Shown here one piece after another: positions 31,160-41,781 of a stretch of DNA of 64,000 nt; position 1 is the stretch's first letter, and each line of letters begins with the position of its first letter. Position numbers and translations under genes: made by a program. This DNA comes from Quercus robur. Taxonomy: Eukaryota > Streptophyta > Magnoliopsida > Fagales > Fagaceae. The notes beneath the pieces were generated by a model. It was given only the letters and a program-made list of their open reading frames with translations. It ran no database searches and was not told where the DNA came from. The stretch is from the NCBI RefSeq assembly GCF_932294415.1, contig NC_065536.1, forward strand, positions 59,235,354 through 59,299,353, given 5' to 3'.

Positions 31160-34100
31160 ATGGTCCGGACAAGGTCAAGGGCTACCAGCCCAGGCCTTCA
31201 AGAAAGTAGAGGCGACCGTCAATCGGTGCCTACCGTACAACCGCCTTCTGTCCAACACGTGCAATCTATGGCTGCTACTATGGCAGAATTGACCCGCCAG
31301 AACCAGGAGTTGGTCAGAGAACTTAACATGAGGAGGCAGCATCGGGATGAGAACGTTGGAAGACAGGTCCAGAGCCAAGATGAGAGGAATGCCGAGTTTG
31401 AGAGCCAGTCAAGGGGTACCCCTTCAAGAAGGGTGCCTCACTTGGAGAGGGAGATGGACCAAATGAGAAGAACTATGGATGAAATGAAGGAAAATATGAA
31501 GAGGACCAACCCCGTAGAGGACTTGGTTCACAGGACTGACTCCCCATTTGTGCCTCCCATCAATGCTCACCCTTTGCCACCGAAGTTCAAGATGCCTTCC
31601 TTAGATTCGTACGATGGGACGCGAGATCCATTTGACCACATTGCCACCTTCAAAACTACTATGCATCTTCAAGGGGTTCCGGATGAAATAATGTGCAGAG
31701 CTTTCCCTACTACCCTTAAAGGACCCGCACGAGTGTGGTTCAGCAAAATACCTCCCAGCACGGTAACGTCCTTCGAAGAATTAAGTAAGTTGTTTGTTAA
31801 CAACTTCATCGGAGGACAGAGGCACAAGCGTTCCTCGTCCAGTTTGCTGACCATAGAACAAGGGGAGAATGAAAGTTTGCGGTCGTTCATTACGCGGTTC
31901 AATAGGGAAGCTTTAGCAGTGGACGAGATGGATGACAAGCTGCTCCTGGCGGCTTTCCACAATGGGGTTCACTCTGATCTGTTCATCCACAAGCTATATG
32001 AGCAAGAGCCTCAGACCATGGCCGAACTCGTCCACTCAGCCCAGAATTTTATGAATGCGGAGGATGCTATCATAGCCAAGAAGAGGAAGAGAATTGAGAA
32101 AATGGATGCTAACCCCACTCGTCACTCAGAGCAGGGTCCTCGTCTCAAGAAAGGACGAACGGAAGACAAAAAGGATCGTGACAGGAAGGCAGGCCCCTCA
32201 GCACGAAGTCAGCAGTATACGCCATTGAACATGCCACTTGATCAAGTCCTAATGCAAATCAAGGATGATCCTTCCTTGAAGTGGCCAGAAAAAATGAAGG
32301 GAGATCCGAATAAGCGCAATAGAAACAAGTATTGTCGCTTCCATAGAGACCATGGGCATGATACGGACGAATGTTTTGATCTAAAGCAGCAGATTAAGAA
32401 TCTTATAAGGCAGGGGAAGCTAAGAAGTTTCCTAGGACGAGACCATAAGGACGACAAACTCAAGGGAAAAGCTGAAGAGTCGTCACGGCCACCTCTCGAA
32501 GAAATCAGGGTTATCGTCGGAGGGAGCTCAACAGTTCAGTCGTCCAGGTCCAGGAAAACATACCTGAAGGTGGTGCAGAGCGTCCAACTCAGTGGACGAC
32601 CACCTAGGGATATGGACGAACAGGCAATCACATTCACCGAAGAAGAAGCTGAAAGAATCCACCATCCTCATGACGATGCTATTGTCATAACCTTGCTCAT
32701 CGCTGACTACACAACCAGAAGGGTACTCGTTGATAATGGAAGTTCGGCAGATATCCTGTATCTTCTAGCTTTTCAGCAGATGAAGTTAGGACGAGACCGT
32801 CTTCGTCCGGTGAATTCTCCGTTAGTAGGTTTTGGTGGGATGAGGGTGCAGCCCGTGGGTACTGTTACATTACCAGTGGTAGTAGGGGCATATCCGCAAC
32901 AAGTCACCAAGGACGTAAGTTTCTTGGTAGTAGACTGTTCGTCCTCTTATAATGCCATAATTGGGAGGCCAACTTTGAATAGTTGGAGAGCAGTTACGTC
33001 CACCTACCACCTATCAGTCAAGTTCCCAACAGACTATGGGGTAGGACAAGTGCAAGGAGATCAACTGGCAGCGAGAGAGTGTTACTTGGCTATGTTGGCC
33101 ACGGACGAGCAAGTGCAGACAATGACTATTGAAGAGAAAAGGGTCGTGGTAGAACCTATTGAAGTGCTGGAAGATGTTCCCTTAGACGAAAGGAACCCTG
33201 AGAGATGTACCAGGGTGGGGGCAGATCTAGAAAGAGGAGTTAAAGAAAACCTTGTCCAGTTTTTGAGGAAGAATATAGATGTGTTCGCATGGAGTCATGA
33301 GGATATGCCTGGAATAGATCCTAATGTCATCACCCATCGCCTGAACGTATGTCCATCCTCGAAGCCAATACGACAAAAGAAAAGGGTGTTTGCTCCTGAG
33401 AGAGAAAATGCTATTAAAGACGAGGTTCAAAAATTGATGGCAGCAAAGTTTATCCGAGAGGTGTATTATCCGGATTGGTTGGCCAACGTAGTAATGGTCA
33501 AAAAGGCGAACGGCAAGTGGAGGATGTGTGTGGATTTTACTGATCTGAATAAAGCTTGCCCCAAAGATAGCTATCCATTACCACGAATCGATCAGCTGGT
33601 GGACTCCACCGCGGGCCATAAACTGCTTAGTTTTATGGATGCTTTCTCAGGATACAACCAGATACGGATGGACAAGGTTGACCAGGAGAAGACCTCATTT
33701 GTTACTAGTCAGGGCTTGTTCTGTTATGAAGTAATGCCCTTCGGATTGAAGAACGCGGGAGCAACGTATCAGCGACTGGTCAATCACATGTTCCGTCCTC
33801 AGATTGGGCGAAATGTCGAAGTGTATGTGGATGACATGTTAGTGAAAAGTCTGGAAGAGGGTAAGCATTTAGACGACTTGCAAGAAACCTTCAACACACT
33901 CAGGCGATACAGTATGAAGTTGAACCCCAGTAAATGTGCTTTCGGAGTGGCTTCGGGAAAATTTCTTGGATTCATGGTCTCACACAGGGGGATCGAGGCC
34001 AATCCAGAAAAGATCAAGGCAATCCTAGAAATGAAGCCTCCGCAGAATATTAAAGAAGTTCAATCTCTCACCGGGCAAGTTGCCGCCCTCAACAAGTTTG

Positions 34101-36349
34101 TCTCTAAAGCTACTGACAAGTGTTTACCATTTTTCAAGGTTCTAAAGAAAGCCTTCGAATGGACGGACGAGTGCCAAAGAGCCTTCCAAGATTTGAAGAC
34201 GTATCTTGTCATGCCCCCGCTGCTAAGTCCGTCCGTGGTAGGAGAGGAACTGTTTTTGTACCTGGCGGTGACCCCGCATGCTGTGAGCTCAACGCTGATA
34301 AGAGAGGAAGCAAAAGTGCAAAAGCCAGTGTATTACACCAGTAGGGCACTGCGGGGGGCGGAAGGACGATATCCGCCAATAGAAAAGCTGGCCTTCGCGC
34401 TCATCACGGCTTCCAGGAAGTTAAGACACTACTTCCAAGCCCATGTAATCAATGTTATGACGGATCACCCACTTAAGAAAGCTATGAACAAGTTAGAAGC
34501 TGCAGGACGTCTGATCCAATGGGCGGTCGAACTTAGCGAGTTTGATATCCGATACCAACCAAGACATGCTATTAAGGCTCAGAGCCTGGCAGACTTTATA
34601 GCGGAGTTCACTCCAAGATGCAACGATGAAGTGCAGGAGGATAAAAATTGGGTGGTCCATGTAGATGGCTCGTCCACACAGCGTGCAGGAGGAATAGGGG
34701 TGGTTTTGCAATCCCCTGAAGGAGACAAGTTGAAGCATAGAGTCCGTCTGCAATATCGACCAACTAACAATGAGGTGGAGTATGAAGCTCTGCTTAAAGG
34801 GCTAGAATTGGCTAAGTCTGTAGAAGCGGAGTCGGTCCTCGTCCTGAGAGACTCTTCGCTGGTAATGGGCCAAATAAATGGGACATATGAGGCGAAAGAA
34901 GAACGAATGAAAAAGTACTTGGAGAAGGTATTACAGCTTGTGGAAAAATTCAGGAAAGCTAACTTCATTCAAATCCCGAGGGAAGAGAATGCAGAAGCAG
35001 ACACCTTAGCGAAGGAAGCCTCAGCAACTGGAACGACCGAAGAGTATGATGAAATTCAGTATGTCCCGAGTGTAGATCTCCCGGAAGTACAGCAAATAGG
35101 GAATGAAGAAAATTGGATGGCCCCAATCGTCTCGTATCTGAAGGACGGGAGACTTCCGGAAGCAAGGGACGAAGCTAAAAAACTAAGGATAAAAGCAGCA
35201 AGATATGTCCTCATGGACGAAGTTCTCTATAGGAGGGGCTTTTCTCAACCTTATCTTAGGTGTCTGGCCCCAGAAGAGGCGAACTATGTGCTGAGGGAAG
35301 TTCATGAAGGAGCCTGTGGAAACCATTCAGGAGCCAGGTCGCTTATCCAAAAAGTCGTCCGTGCAGGGTACTATTGGCCAACTGTTCAAGTGGATGCAAA
35401 AGCTTATGTCAAGGCCTGCGACAAGTGCCAACGATTCAGTAATGTCCCCAGACAACCATCCGAGTACCTCACCCCAATGATGGCCCCGTGGCCCTTTGCT
35501 CAATGGGGTCTAGATATCCTGGGTCCATTTCCACTTGGAACTAGGCAGATGAAATTCTTGGTGGTAGGGATTGACTATTTCACTAAGTGGGTGGAGGCAG
35601 AACCATTGGCACACATTACTCAGCAGAATGTAAAGAACTTCGTCTGGAAGAATATATTGTGCAGGTTTGGAGTGCCCAGGGTACTAGTTTCCGATAACGG
35701 GCGACAGTTTGACAACACCCTTTTCAGGGACTTCTGTCTACACTTTGGAATCCAAAATCATTATTCCTCCCCCGCACATCCACAGGCAAACGGTCAGGCT
35801 GAGGTTACAAACCGATCCTTGCTGAAGATCATCAAGACTCGTCTTGAGGGGGCAAAGGGAGTATGGCCAGATGAGTTACCTGGTGTCCTATGGGCATACA
35901 GGACGACAGTGAGGACCCCTACAGGGGAGACCCCTTTTAAACTAGCCTATGGAAGTGAAGCAGTTATACCTGCGGAAGTGCACATGGCTAACCATAGGGT
36001 GATGTCATATGAGGAGAAGGATAACGAGGAGCAACTCCGCTTGAACCTCGATCTTATAGACGAAGTAAGGACAGAAGCAGAGCACAGGGCAGCGAAGTAC
36101 AAGAACCTCATGGCTAGGCAATATGATGCAAGGGTGAAACCAAGACGTTTCAACATAGGAGATCTTGTCCTGAGGAAGGTCTCTTTAGCAACCAAGAACT
36201 CAGCTCATGGGAAATTGGGCCCCAATTGGGAAGGACCCTATAGAGTCATCAACTTCAAAAGACAAGGATCCTATTACCTGGAGGCCCTGGACGGGAGAAA
36301 GCTAGAACATCCTTGGAACGTGGAGCACCTGAGGAGGTACTACCAGTAG
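31160..36349 (+). CDS. E1 gag-pol polyprotein, 1729 aa, intact
   Basis: One uninterrupted frame; the ATG at 31160 is the first Met (MVRTRSRATSP). Domains with approximate residues: coiled gag N terminus (30-125), retrotransposon gag core (140-290), a CRFH-x4-GHDTDEC zinc knuckle-like motif (about 391-404), aspartic protease with VDNGSS (about 524, Asn in place of the usual Thr/Ser after Asp), reverse transcriptase with MDAFSGYNQI and YVDD (about 889), pol RNase H, a second archaeal-type RNase H starting VHVDGSS (about 1167) with NNEVEYEALL (about 1203), and integrase with HHCC zinc finger (H..GNH..CDKC, about 1380-1415), D in LDILGPF, D in SDNGRQFD (about 1512) and E in GQAEVTN (about 1549). 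No chromodomain. All catalytic residues I checked are present, so it could encode active enzymes. Confidence 0.95.
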   Translation: MVRTRSRATSPGLQESRGDRQSVPTVQPPSVQHVQSMAATMAELTRQNQELVRELNMRRQHRDENVGRQVQSQDERNAEFESQSRGTPSRRVPHLEREMDQMRRTMDEMKENMKRTNPVEDLVHRTDSPFVPPINAHPLPPKFKMPSLDSYDGTRDPFDHIATFKTTMHLQGVPDEIMCRAFPTTLKGPARVWFSKIPPSTVTSFEELSKLFVNNFIGGQRHKRSSSSLLTIEQGENESLRSFITRFNREALAVDEMDDKLLLAAFHNGVHSDLFIHKLYEQEPQTMAELVHSAQNFMNAEDAIIAKKRKRIEKMDANPTRHSEQGPRLKKGRTEDKKDRDRKAGPSARSQQYTPLNMPLDQVLMQIKDDPSLKWPEKMKGDPNKRNRNKYCRFHRDHGHDTDECFDLKQQIKNLIRQGKLRSFLGRDHKDDKLKGKAEESSRPPLEEIRVIVGGSSTVQSSRSRKTYLKVVQSVQLSGRPPRDMDEQAITFTEEEAERIHHPHDDAIVITLLIADYTTRRVLVDNGSSADILYLLAFQQMKLGRDRLRPVNSPLVGFGGMRVQPVGTVTLPVVVGAYPQQVTKDVSFLVVDCSSSYNAIIGRPTLNSWRAVTSTYHLSVKFPTDYGVGQVQGDQLAARECYLAMLATDEQVQTMTIEEKRVVVEPIEVLEDVPLDERNPERCTRVGADLERGVKENLVQFLRKNIDVFAWSHEDMPGIDPNVITHRLNVCPSSKPIRQKKRVFAPERENAIKDEVQKLMAAKFIREVYYPDWLANVVMVKKANGKWRMCVDFTDLNKACPKDSYPLPRIDQLVDSTAGHKLLSFMDAFSGYNQIRMDKVDQEKTSFVTSQGLFCYEVMPFGLKNAGATYQRLVNHMFRPQIGRNVEVYVDDMLVKSLEEGKHLDDLQETFNTLRRYSMKLNPSKCAFGVASGKFLGFMVSHRGIEANPEKIKAILEMKPPQNIKEVQSLTGQVAALNKFVSKATDKCLPFFKVLKKAFEWTDECQRAFQDLKTYLVMPPLLSPSVVGEELFLYLAVTPHAVSSTLIREEAKVQKPVYYTSRALRGAEGRYPPIEKLAFALITASRKLRHYFQAHVINVMTDHPLKKAMNKLEAAGRLIQWAVELSEFDIRYQPRHAIKAQSLADFIAEFTPRCNDEVQEDKNWVVHVDGSSTQRAGGIGVVLQSPEGDKLKHRVRLQYRPTNNEVEYEALLKGLELAKSVEAESVLVLRDSSLVMGQINGTYEAKEERMKKYLEKVLQLVEKFRKANFIQIPREENAEADTLAKEASATGTTEEYDEIQYVPSVDLPEVQQIGNEENWMAPIVSYLKDGRLPEARDEAKKLRIKAARYVLMDEVLYRRGFSQPYLRCLAPEEANYVLREVHEGACGNHSGARSLIQKVVRAGYYWPTVQVDAKAYVKACDKCQRFSNVPRQPSEYLTPMMAPWPFAQWGLDILGPFPLGTRQMKFLVVGIDYFTKWVEAEPLAHITQQNVKNFVWKNILCRFGVPRVLVSDNGRQFDNTLFRDFCLHFGIQNHYSSPAHPQANGQAEVTNRSLLKIIKTRLEGAKGVWPDELPGVLWAYRTTVRTPTGETPFKLAYGSEAVIPAEVHMANHRVMSYEEKDNEEQLRLNLDLIDEVRTEAEHRAAKYKNLMARQYDARVKPRRFNIGDLVLRKVSLATKNSAHGKLGPNWEGPYRVINFKRQGSYYLEALDGRKLEHPWNVEHLRRYYQ

Positions 36350-37263
36350 AAGCGGGCCGAAATGAGGTTCACTGTGGACGAGCTTGAAGCTTGCTACCCT
36401 ATTTACATTCTACTTATGTTTTATGCTGTGTTTGATACTATCACTTTGTTATTTGTGTTGTGGTTATCTATCATGATTATGGACGAAGTTATGGAGTGCT
36501 TACTAAATAAAAGGCATCAGCATGTATGTGCCTTATCTGTAAACAATATTTATGTAATGTACAAAATGTTGTGTGCATTTCAGATTTCCATGGCATTCTC
36601 GTTCGAAGCTAACCTACAGGGTGGCTGAGAACAAAATATTTTTTAATTGTCAATGAGACGAATAAATTCTCTGGACGCGGAGATGTAACGTCTAAGGCTT
36701 TCCTAAAGGAAAAGCAAGATCAAGGCACCCCATCCTAATCAAAGGACGAGGTAGTCCATGAAATAAGCCCAAAATATTCGTCCATGAGGGCAGAACAAAG
36801 ATGAGGTACACTCGTCTTTGACAAAGGACGAGGGAGAACCCAACTTGGCACTCATCTGTACAAGACAAAATGTGCGTCCAAGCCTTAAAACAATTAGACA
36901 AAGGACGAGGCATAATGCGCATCCAGGCCCGAGATAGTAAGGCCTATGGACGAGCAAGGTCCCAAAGTCTGGACGATCAGGGTACATGAAAGATTTCAGT
37001 CTAAGGACGAGAAATAACCCTTCAAATTTTAATAGATGGTTTAAACACACTGAACAAGGACGAGTAAAGTATGAACGCATGCATAAAAATGAAAAATCTC
37101 GTCCATACATAAAAGAGATAAAATTTACCAACTGTTTGAAGGGCGGACAAACAACGTCCAAACACCCTTGTAAAAGAAAAAAGTTTCAATACCTCGTCCT
37201 AAAAACTTTGGACGAGTTTAGTGTACTTGAATTACATCAAAAGATCCAAAAACAAAGGATCAG

Positions 37264-37298
<35 letters not shown>

Positions 37299-37304
37299 AC
37301 GTTC
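36350..37304 (+). repeat. E1 3' region rich in GGACGAG/CTCGTCC
   Basis: Between the gag-pol stop and the antisense gene. At least nine exact GGACGAG or CTCGTCC words occur in under 900 bases, plus near matches (ggacgatc, cgtccaag). Spacing is irregular, so it is not a simple tandem array. It ends in an A tract at 37264-37297, directly downstream of the antisense stop codon on the other strand. Confidence 0.75.
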
Positions 37305-38638
37305 TTAAGCAGGAGGAGCAGTGGGTGGCTGGGTAGAGGCATCGTCTTCAATATTGACGTCCTCAGAGCTGGTTTGGAGAAGAGAGCTGGTAGCAGCATT
37401 CAGGTTAAGTTTGATAGAGTTGAAGTCCACCTCAGGGAAGTTTTCAACAGCGTCCATCCTAAAGTCTTCAAAACCCGCTGCATAGTTGCGGTCCAACAAG
37501 TCTGTGAATTCCTTGGACGCTTTGAACTCCGCGATGGCATCGTCCTTAGCCTTGGAGAGGGAAGTACTCAGCTCGTCATTCTTCGCTTGAAGGTGGTCAA
37601 GACGGGAATCTTTCTCCACCACAGCGGCCTTCAACTCTGCGATCAAATTTAGCTGCTCCGCTTCCTTCTCCTTGGCCTCAGCAGCAATCCCAGCCCATTT
37701 CTTACTCTCGTCCCTCACATTTTTTATGGTCGTCTCCAGCAAAATTCTCGTCTTGTCCAACTCAGTGGCTTGCCTAGACGCTGCAATGAACTTAGACATG
37801 GCCTGCAAGAGAGAAATGCTTGGTTAAGACGCCCAGAAAATAATGAAATAATAAAGGCAAGACGAAAGGAAATTTACCTTAAAAAGATCATGAACACTAG
37901 AATGTTCAAAATCTTTTAAAGACATGTCATAGCAAGCATGTATGTCCTCGTCCTTCACAGCTTCTTGGAAACGTTGCCAAGCCAAATCCTCGTTTTCAAC
38001 TATGTTCGAAGATATTCTTGGCAAGGGCTGAGACGAGACAGATGCAGTCGTCCTAGGAGGGGTCTTGGACGAGGTCATCTCCACAGGTGGAGATACGTCC
38101 ACATCAATTGTTTGGACGGAGAGGTTGGGCTGAGGCAAAATAGGCTTGGCCACCTTAGACGATGAATGCTTCACTCTTTTGTCCCGCCTGCTGGGAAGGC
38201 TCCCTAAGTCCAAATTCTTCGGTAAGGACTTTCTTTTGTCCCCAGCAGACGGACGAGTTTGGGGTACAGCTTCAGGACGGACGTCCCCAGCCTCAAGACG
38301 ATCTCCCTCACCAGCTACATCTTTTCCCTTGTTACCCTTCATTGTCGCCATTCCTAAAAAAAAAAAAAGAGTTTTTAGAGCGAACATGAAAAAAAAAGGG
38401 TTAAAGACGTCCTGAGTTAGAAGCTTACTTCTCCTTACGGTTATTTCGTGCGCTAGTGCTTCGTCAGAAGGATCAGGACCAAGTCCCCACTTAGCAAGCC
38501 GTCTAAGAGTCACTAGGGAGTGGAAACTCCTATCTGCGTATAGACGAGCTCTGTGGACGCGATCACGGTGAAACTTGCTAAGGGAAGGACGCCCAACAGC
38601 TGTAAAGGAATAAGTTAGGATACAAAAAATAATAATAA

Positions 38639-38690
<52 letters not shown>

Positions 38691-39507
38691 TAAACTTACC
38701 CTGAGGACGAAGGTTCCCTAGGTCCCCAGTATAACGACCAAAAGTGTCCCGTCCAACGTCTGAAGGGTTTCCAGCCCAGTTTCCGGAGACGAAGAAAAAC
38801 TCCGTCTTCCACTTTCTATCAGACGAAGGTAGGGACCTAATCATTCTACAATCTTTACCCCTGGCAGTAAACTGGTAAAAGCCAAGGGATTGATGAATTT
38901 CAGAGGGTTTATAACAATAGAGGAACTCGTCCACTGTAAGAGGACGGTCCCCCCCAAACACCTCTCTCCATAGGACTTGCATAGAGATGACCAATCTCCA
39001 TGCGTTAGGATTAAACTGACATACCCCCAAACCTAACCTAACAAGTAATTCCCTAATGAAAGCGTTTAAAGGAAACCTCAAACCCCCCAGAAGATAGGCC
39101 TCATAGACGCCTATCCCAAAACGAGGATCACAACACCATTCTCCACGGACAGGTAACCTAGGGTTAAGCTCGTCTGGGATCTGGTACCATGTCCTCATAT
39201 TATCTAACCTTTGATCGTCCGTCTTAGAAGGTATGTCTATTGCACAGCTAAAAACAGTTACTTCCTCCTCGTCCAAAGGGACAGACGGAGGGACGGACGA
39301 GGAAACCCTGGACGAGGTACCTGCCTGGGATCCTGAGGCTTTCCTAATTTCTTGTTGAATAGCCTCTAAGGGAAACCCAGGGACGCCGGAAACATATTCC
39401 TCGTCCGTAGAATTCCCTACATCACTACTACTAGAATCACTAGAACTAGTACTGGATATGGATTGATACTCGTCTATAACCTTTTCTAGACTGTCGCTAG
39501 ACGACAT
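37305..39507 (-). CDS. E1 antisense gene: Transposase_28-like (PF04195-type) domain plus coiled coil, 650 aa, 4 exons
   Basis: Exons, in reading order: 38700-39507, 38429-38599, 37878-38353, 37305-37802. Junctions are GT-AG and phases 1, 1 and 0 join without a stop: CAGG|GT...ACAG, AGAA|GTAAGC...TTTAG, AAG|GTAA...GCAG. ATG at 39507. The Ser/Asp-rich N terminus (1-65) precedes a domain (about 95-265) with WYQIPDELNPRLP, GLRFPLNAFIRELL, FLYCYKP and SLPSSDRKWKTEFFFVSG, which resembles the plant 'putative gypsy type transposon' family PF04195 as I recall it. A basic Ser/Pro-rich linker with KRKS and RRDKRVKH (possible nuclear signal) follows, then a coiled coil (about 500-600) and an acidic tail. 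A TATA box lies upstream. Function is unknown; a regulatory or structural role is conjecture. Intron 1 contains a T47 tract. Confidence 0.8.
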
Positions 39508-39679
39508 TTTGTTTTAGAAAAGATTTAAAAAGAAAACCTAAAAGACGAGAGAAAAGGGAATACCTGGCTCTAAGACGAATGGAGGCTACGGACGTGAGGA
39601 ATATCCTAGACGAGGCTCTAGACGAGGAATGTCAAAGAACGAAAATTTTAGAAATGTAGGGGGCAACGGAGGAATTCCC

Positions 39680-39690
39680 CTATTTATAGG
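39680..39690 (-). promoter_or_regulatory. TATA box for the E1 antisense gene
   Basis: Minus strand reads CCTATAAATAGGGG here, about 175 bases upstream of the antisense ATG at 39507. Confidence 0.6.
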
Positions 39691-39868
39691 AAATTGACCT
39701 GGGCATAGAAAACGACACAACCAATCGAGAAGTGACACGTGGCATTCATCTCGAGAAATGGATCGACGAAACTAATCACCAATGAGAATGTGACACATGG
39801 CATCTTGACGTATGGGCTTTCTAGGTACAACACCTGGCTGTTCGTCTCCTTAGACGACCCATATGAAC

Positions 39869-39879
39869 AAGGGGGCAAC
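39869..39879 (+). other. E1 polypurine tract
   Basis: AAGGGGGCAAC abuts the 3' LTR start. Confidence 0.6.
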
Positions 39880-40480
39880 TGATGTGTAACGAAAATTTGC
39901 TAAGTTATCTTCTGTCCATGCGCGTCGTCCAAAGGATTGACGAGGTAAGTCATTGGTTACTCATCCGTCTGTCCTCAAGGTAGACGGGACAGACGAGCTT
40001 ACTGACCTCCGTCCGTCCTTAAGGACGGACGGGCTTCTTAGCACTCGTCCGTCTGACAAGGACGGACGAGCTCGCTACCATTCCTCGTCTGTAAAAGACA
40101 AGAGGGAGGATTACTACGTCTCCGCCGGGTGGAAGAACGAACCGTCGCCAGCCAAGCCCAATCGTTGTGAAATACGAACTTCTACATCAGTTACGGAAGT
40201 TAATTTCCGAGCTTGTTGGATTCCCCAACTGTAGGAGCGGTTACTAAACAAGTAACCGCTTCCCGTATACTATATAAGCACACGTCAATGAAAGAGTAAG
40301 GCATTCTGTTCTTGAGAAACTAAGTTTACATTTCTTCAATCAGAGACTAACGTCACCATCGGAGGGTTCTTGGCCGGCTACCACCGGTCTCCTCTGAGTT
40401 TTTACTTGTTTTCTCAGGATTCAATCGCAAGTTTACCAAGGCCCGGCATTTTCAGTCCACTGATATCCCAGAGTTCATCA
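39880..40480 (+). repeat. E1 3' LTR
   Basis: 601 bp, differing from the 5' LTR at two positions that I can see (g/a and t/g, in the 'cttca.tcagagactaac.tcacc' stretch). The dyads recur at 39966-39995, 40009-40032 and 40044-40070. Confidence 0.95.
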
Positions 40481-40485
40481 GATGG

Positions 40486-40521
40486 TACTGTAGTAAGCTT
40501 CTATAATTTTTTATTATATTT

Positions 40522-40579
<58 letters not shown>

Positions 40580-41778
40580 TACTTTTTTCTCTCTTTCTTT
40601 CATTTCTCTCTGTCTTCCTTCCCTTCTCTCTCATTCTTGTTCTTGTTCTTATTCTGCTCTCTCCTCTCCTCAAACCCGAAACCCCCTTCCTTTCTCTCAA
40701 ACCCGAAATTTGTGTAGTGGTGGTAGCGGCAGAGGTAAGCGCATGGTTTTAAAAACCGAACCGAGGGCAAAACCAAATTTGCCTCCGGTTCCCGATTTTT
40801 CTCAAGTTTGACCGGTTTTTACCTTATTTTTGGCCTTTTTTGGGACCGAACTGGCATCCGTTTCCCGATTCACCGATTAGACCAACTAGTCCGGTCCGAT
40901 TTTTAAAATCACGGGTAAGCGTGGGTGTGGGTTGATCTCAATTGTGGGGTGGTCTATGTTGTGGTTCGATGGTGTGTGGGTGTGGGGTTTTGATTTGTGT
41001 GGGAGTGGGTTTTAGGTGAATTGATGGCGGCGATGTGGTGGGTTGCGGGGTTATGGGTTGTGATGGCATGTGGGTTTTGGTCGTGGAGGTGCAATGGCGA
41101 GGTGGGCCCGTGGTTGTGGGCCTGTGGCTGGGTAACGGTGGTGGTGGTGTGGGTTTCAATTCTGGATAAAGGTGGCCATGGTGGCTGGGTAAATGTGGTT
41201 GTAGCTAGGTTTCGATGGGTTTGGGTTGGATTTTTGGAAGGGGTTTGATTTTGGGTGGGTTCTGATGGGTGTTGCCATGGTGGTGTCTGGTGGTTGCTGG
41301 ATCAGCGTGGTTTTGGTTGCAAGATCGATGCTGGGTTTTGGCTGTGGGTATGGGTGGTGTTAGGTTTGCTTGCTAATGGGTTTTGGTGATGTTTTGGCCA
41401 TGGGTGGTAATTGGTGGAGGTGGTGATTGATGGTGGTGGTGGGTTTGATGAGTGTAGGTGTGGTTAGGTTTTTCTTGGTGTTGCTAATCAGTTGTGGTTG
41501 TTAGTTGCAATAGGAAAGAGGGAGAAAGAGAGGAAGAGGAAGAGAAAGAGAGAGAGAAAGAGTAAAAAAAAAAATAATAATAATAATATTTAAATAAGAT
41601 GGCAAAAAAAAAATAGAGTTTGGGACATTGGGTGTGTTGTAAAATGATATAGTATAATAGATAAAGTAACTTTTAAGATTGTAAAATAGGATAATTTGTA
41701 GAAACCAAATGATAATACTTTTACAAATAAAGATACACTTTTATTGGTTAATATTTGAGTCTTCTATATTTTGTGGCC
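40486..41778 (+). mobile_element. Right part of the MITE interrupted by E1, with G/T-rich body
   Basis: Continues the element begun at 30345. Contains a (CT)n(TA)n tract at 40526-40579, a separate nested MITE (40742-40913), and a strongly G/T-rich plus strand at 40920-41510 with GGTGGTGG and TGTGGGTT words. Low-complexity frames here are not genes. The right terminus was not found. Confidence 0.4.
40742..40913. mobile_element. MITE with 17-bp TIRs and 8-bp duplication (hAT-like)
   Basis: GGTAAGCG occurs at 40734-40741 and 40914-40921. The left end CATGGTTTTAAAAACCG pairs with the right end CGATTTTTAAAATCACG with three mismatches. Length 172 bp; non-coding. Confidence 0.75.
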
Positions 41779-41781
41779 TAA

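Larger units (their letters stand above)
30477..40480 (+). mobile_element. E1: complete, young Ty3/gypsy retrotransposon (Tat lineage)
   Basis: 10,004 bp bounded by 601-bp LTRs (30477-31077 and 39880-40480) and by the 5-bp target duplication GATGG (30472-30476, 40481-40485). Order: 5' LTR, primer-binding site, gag-pol on the plus strand (31160-36349), a GGACGAG-rich 3' region, a spliced gene on the minus strand (37305-39507), polypurine tract, 3' LTR. Reading both LTRs side by side I find two substitutions in 601 positions. The second RNase H domain after the pol RNase H and the extra antisense gene place it in the Tat group. It sits inside an older MITE. Confidence 0.95.

Noticed and set aside
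40938..41248. Two open frames in G/T-rich sequence
   Set aside because: Low-complexity composition (Gly/Val/Trp or Pro/Thr/His only) inside a MITE body.
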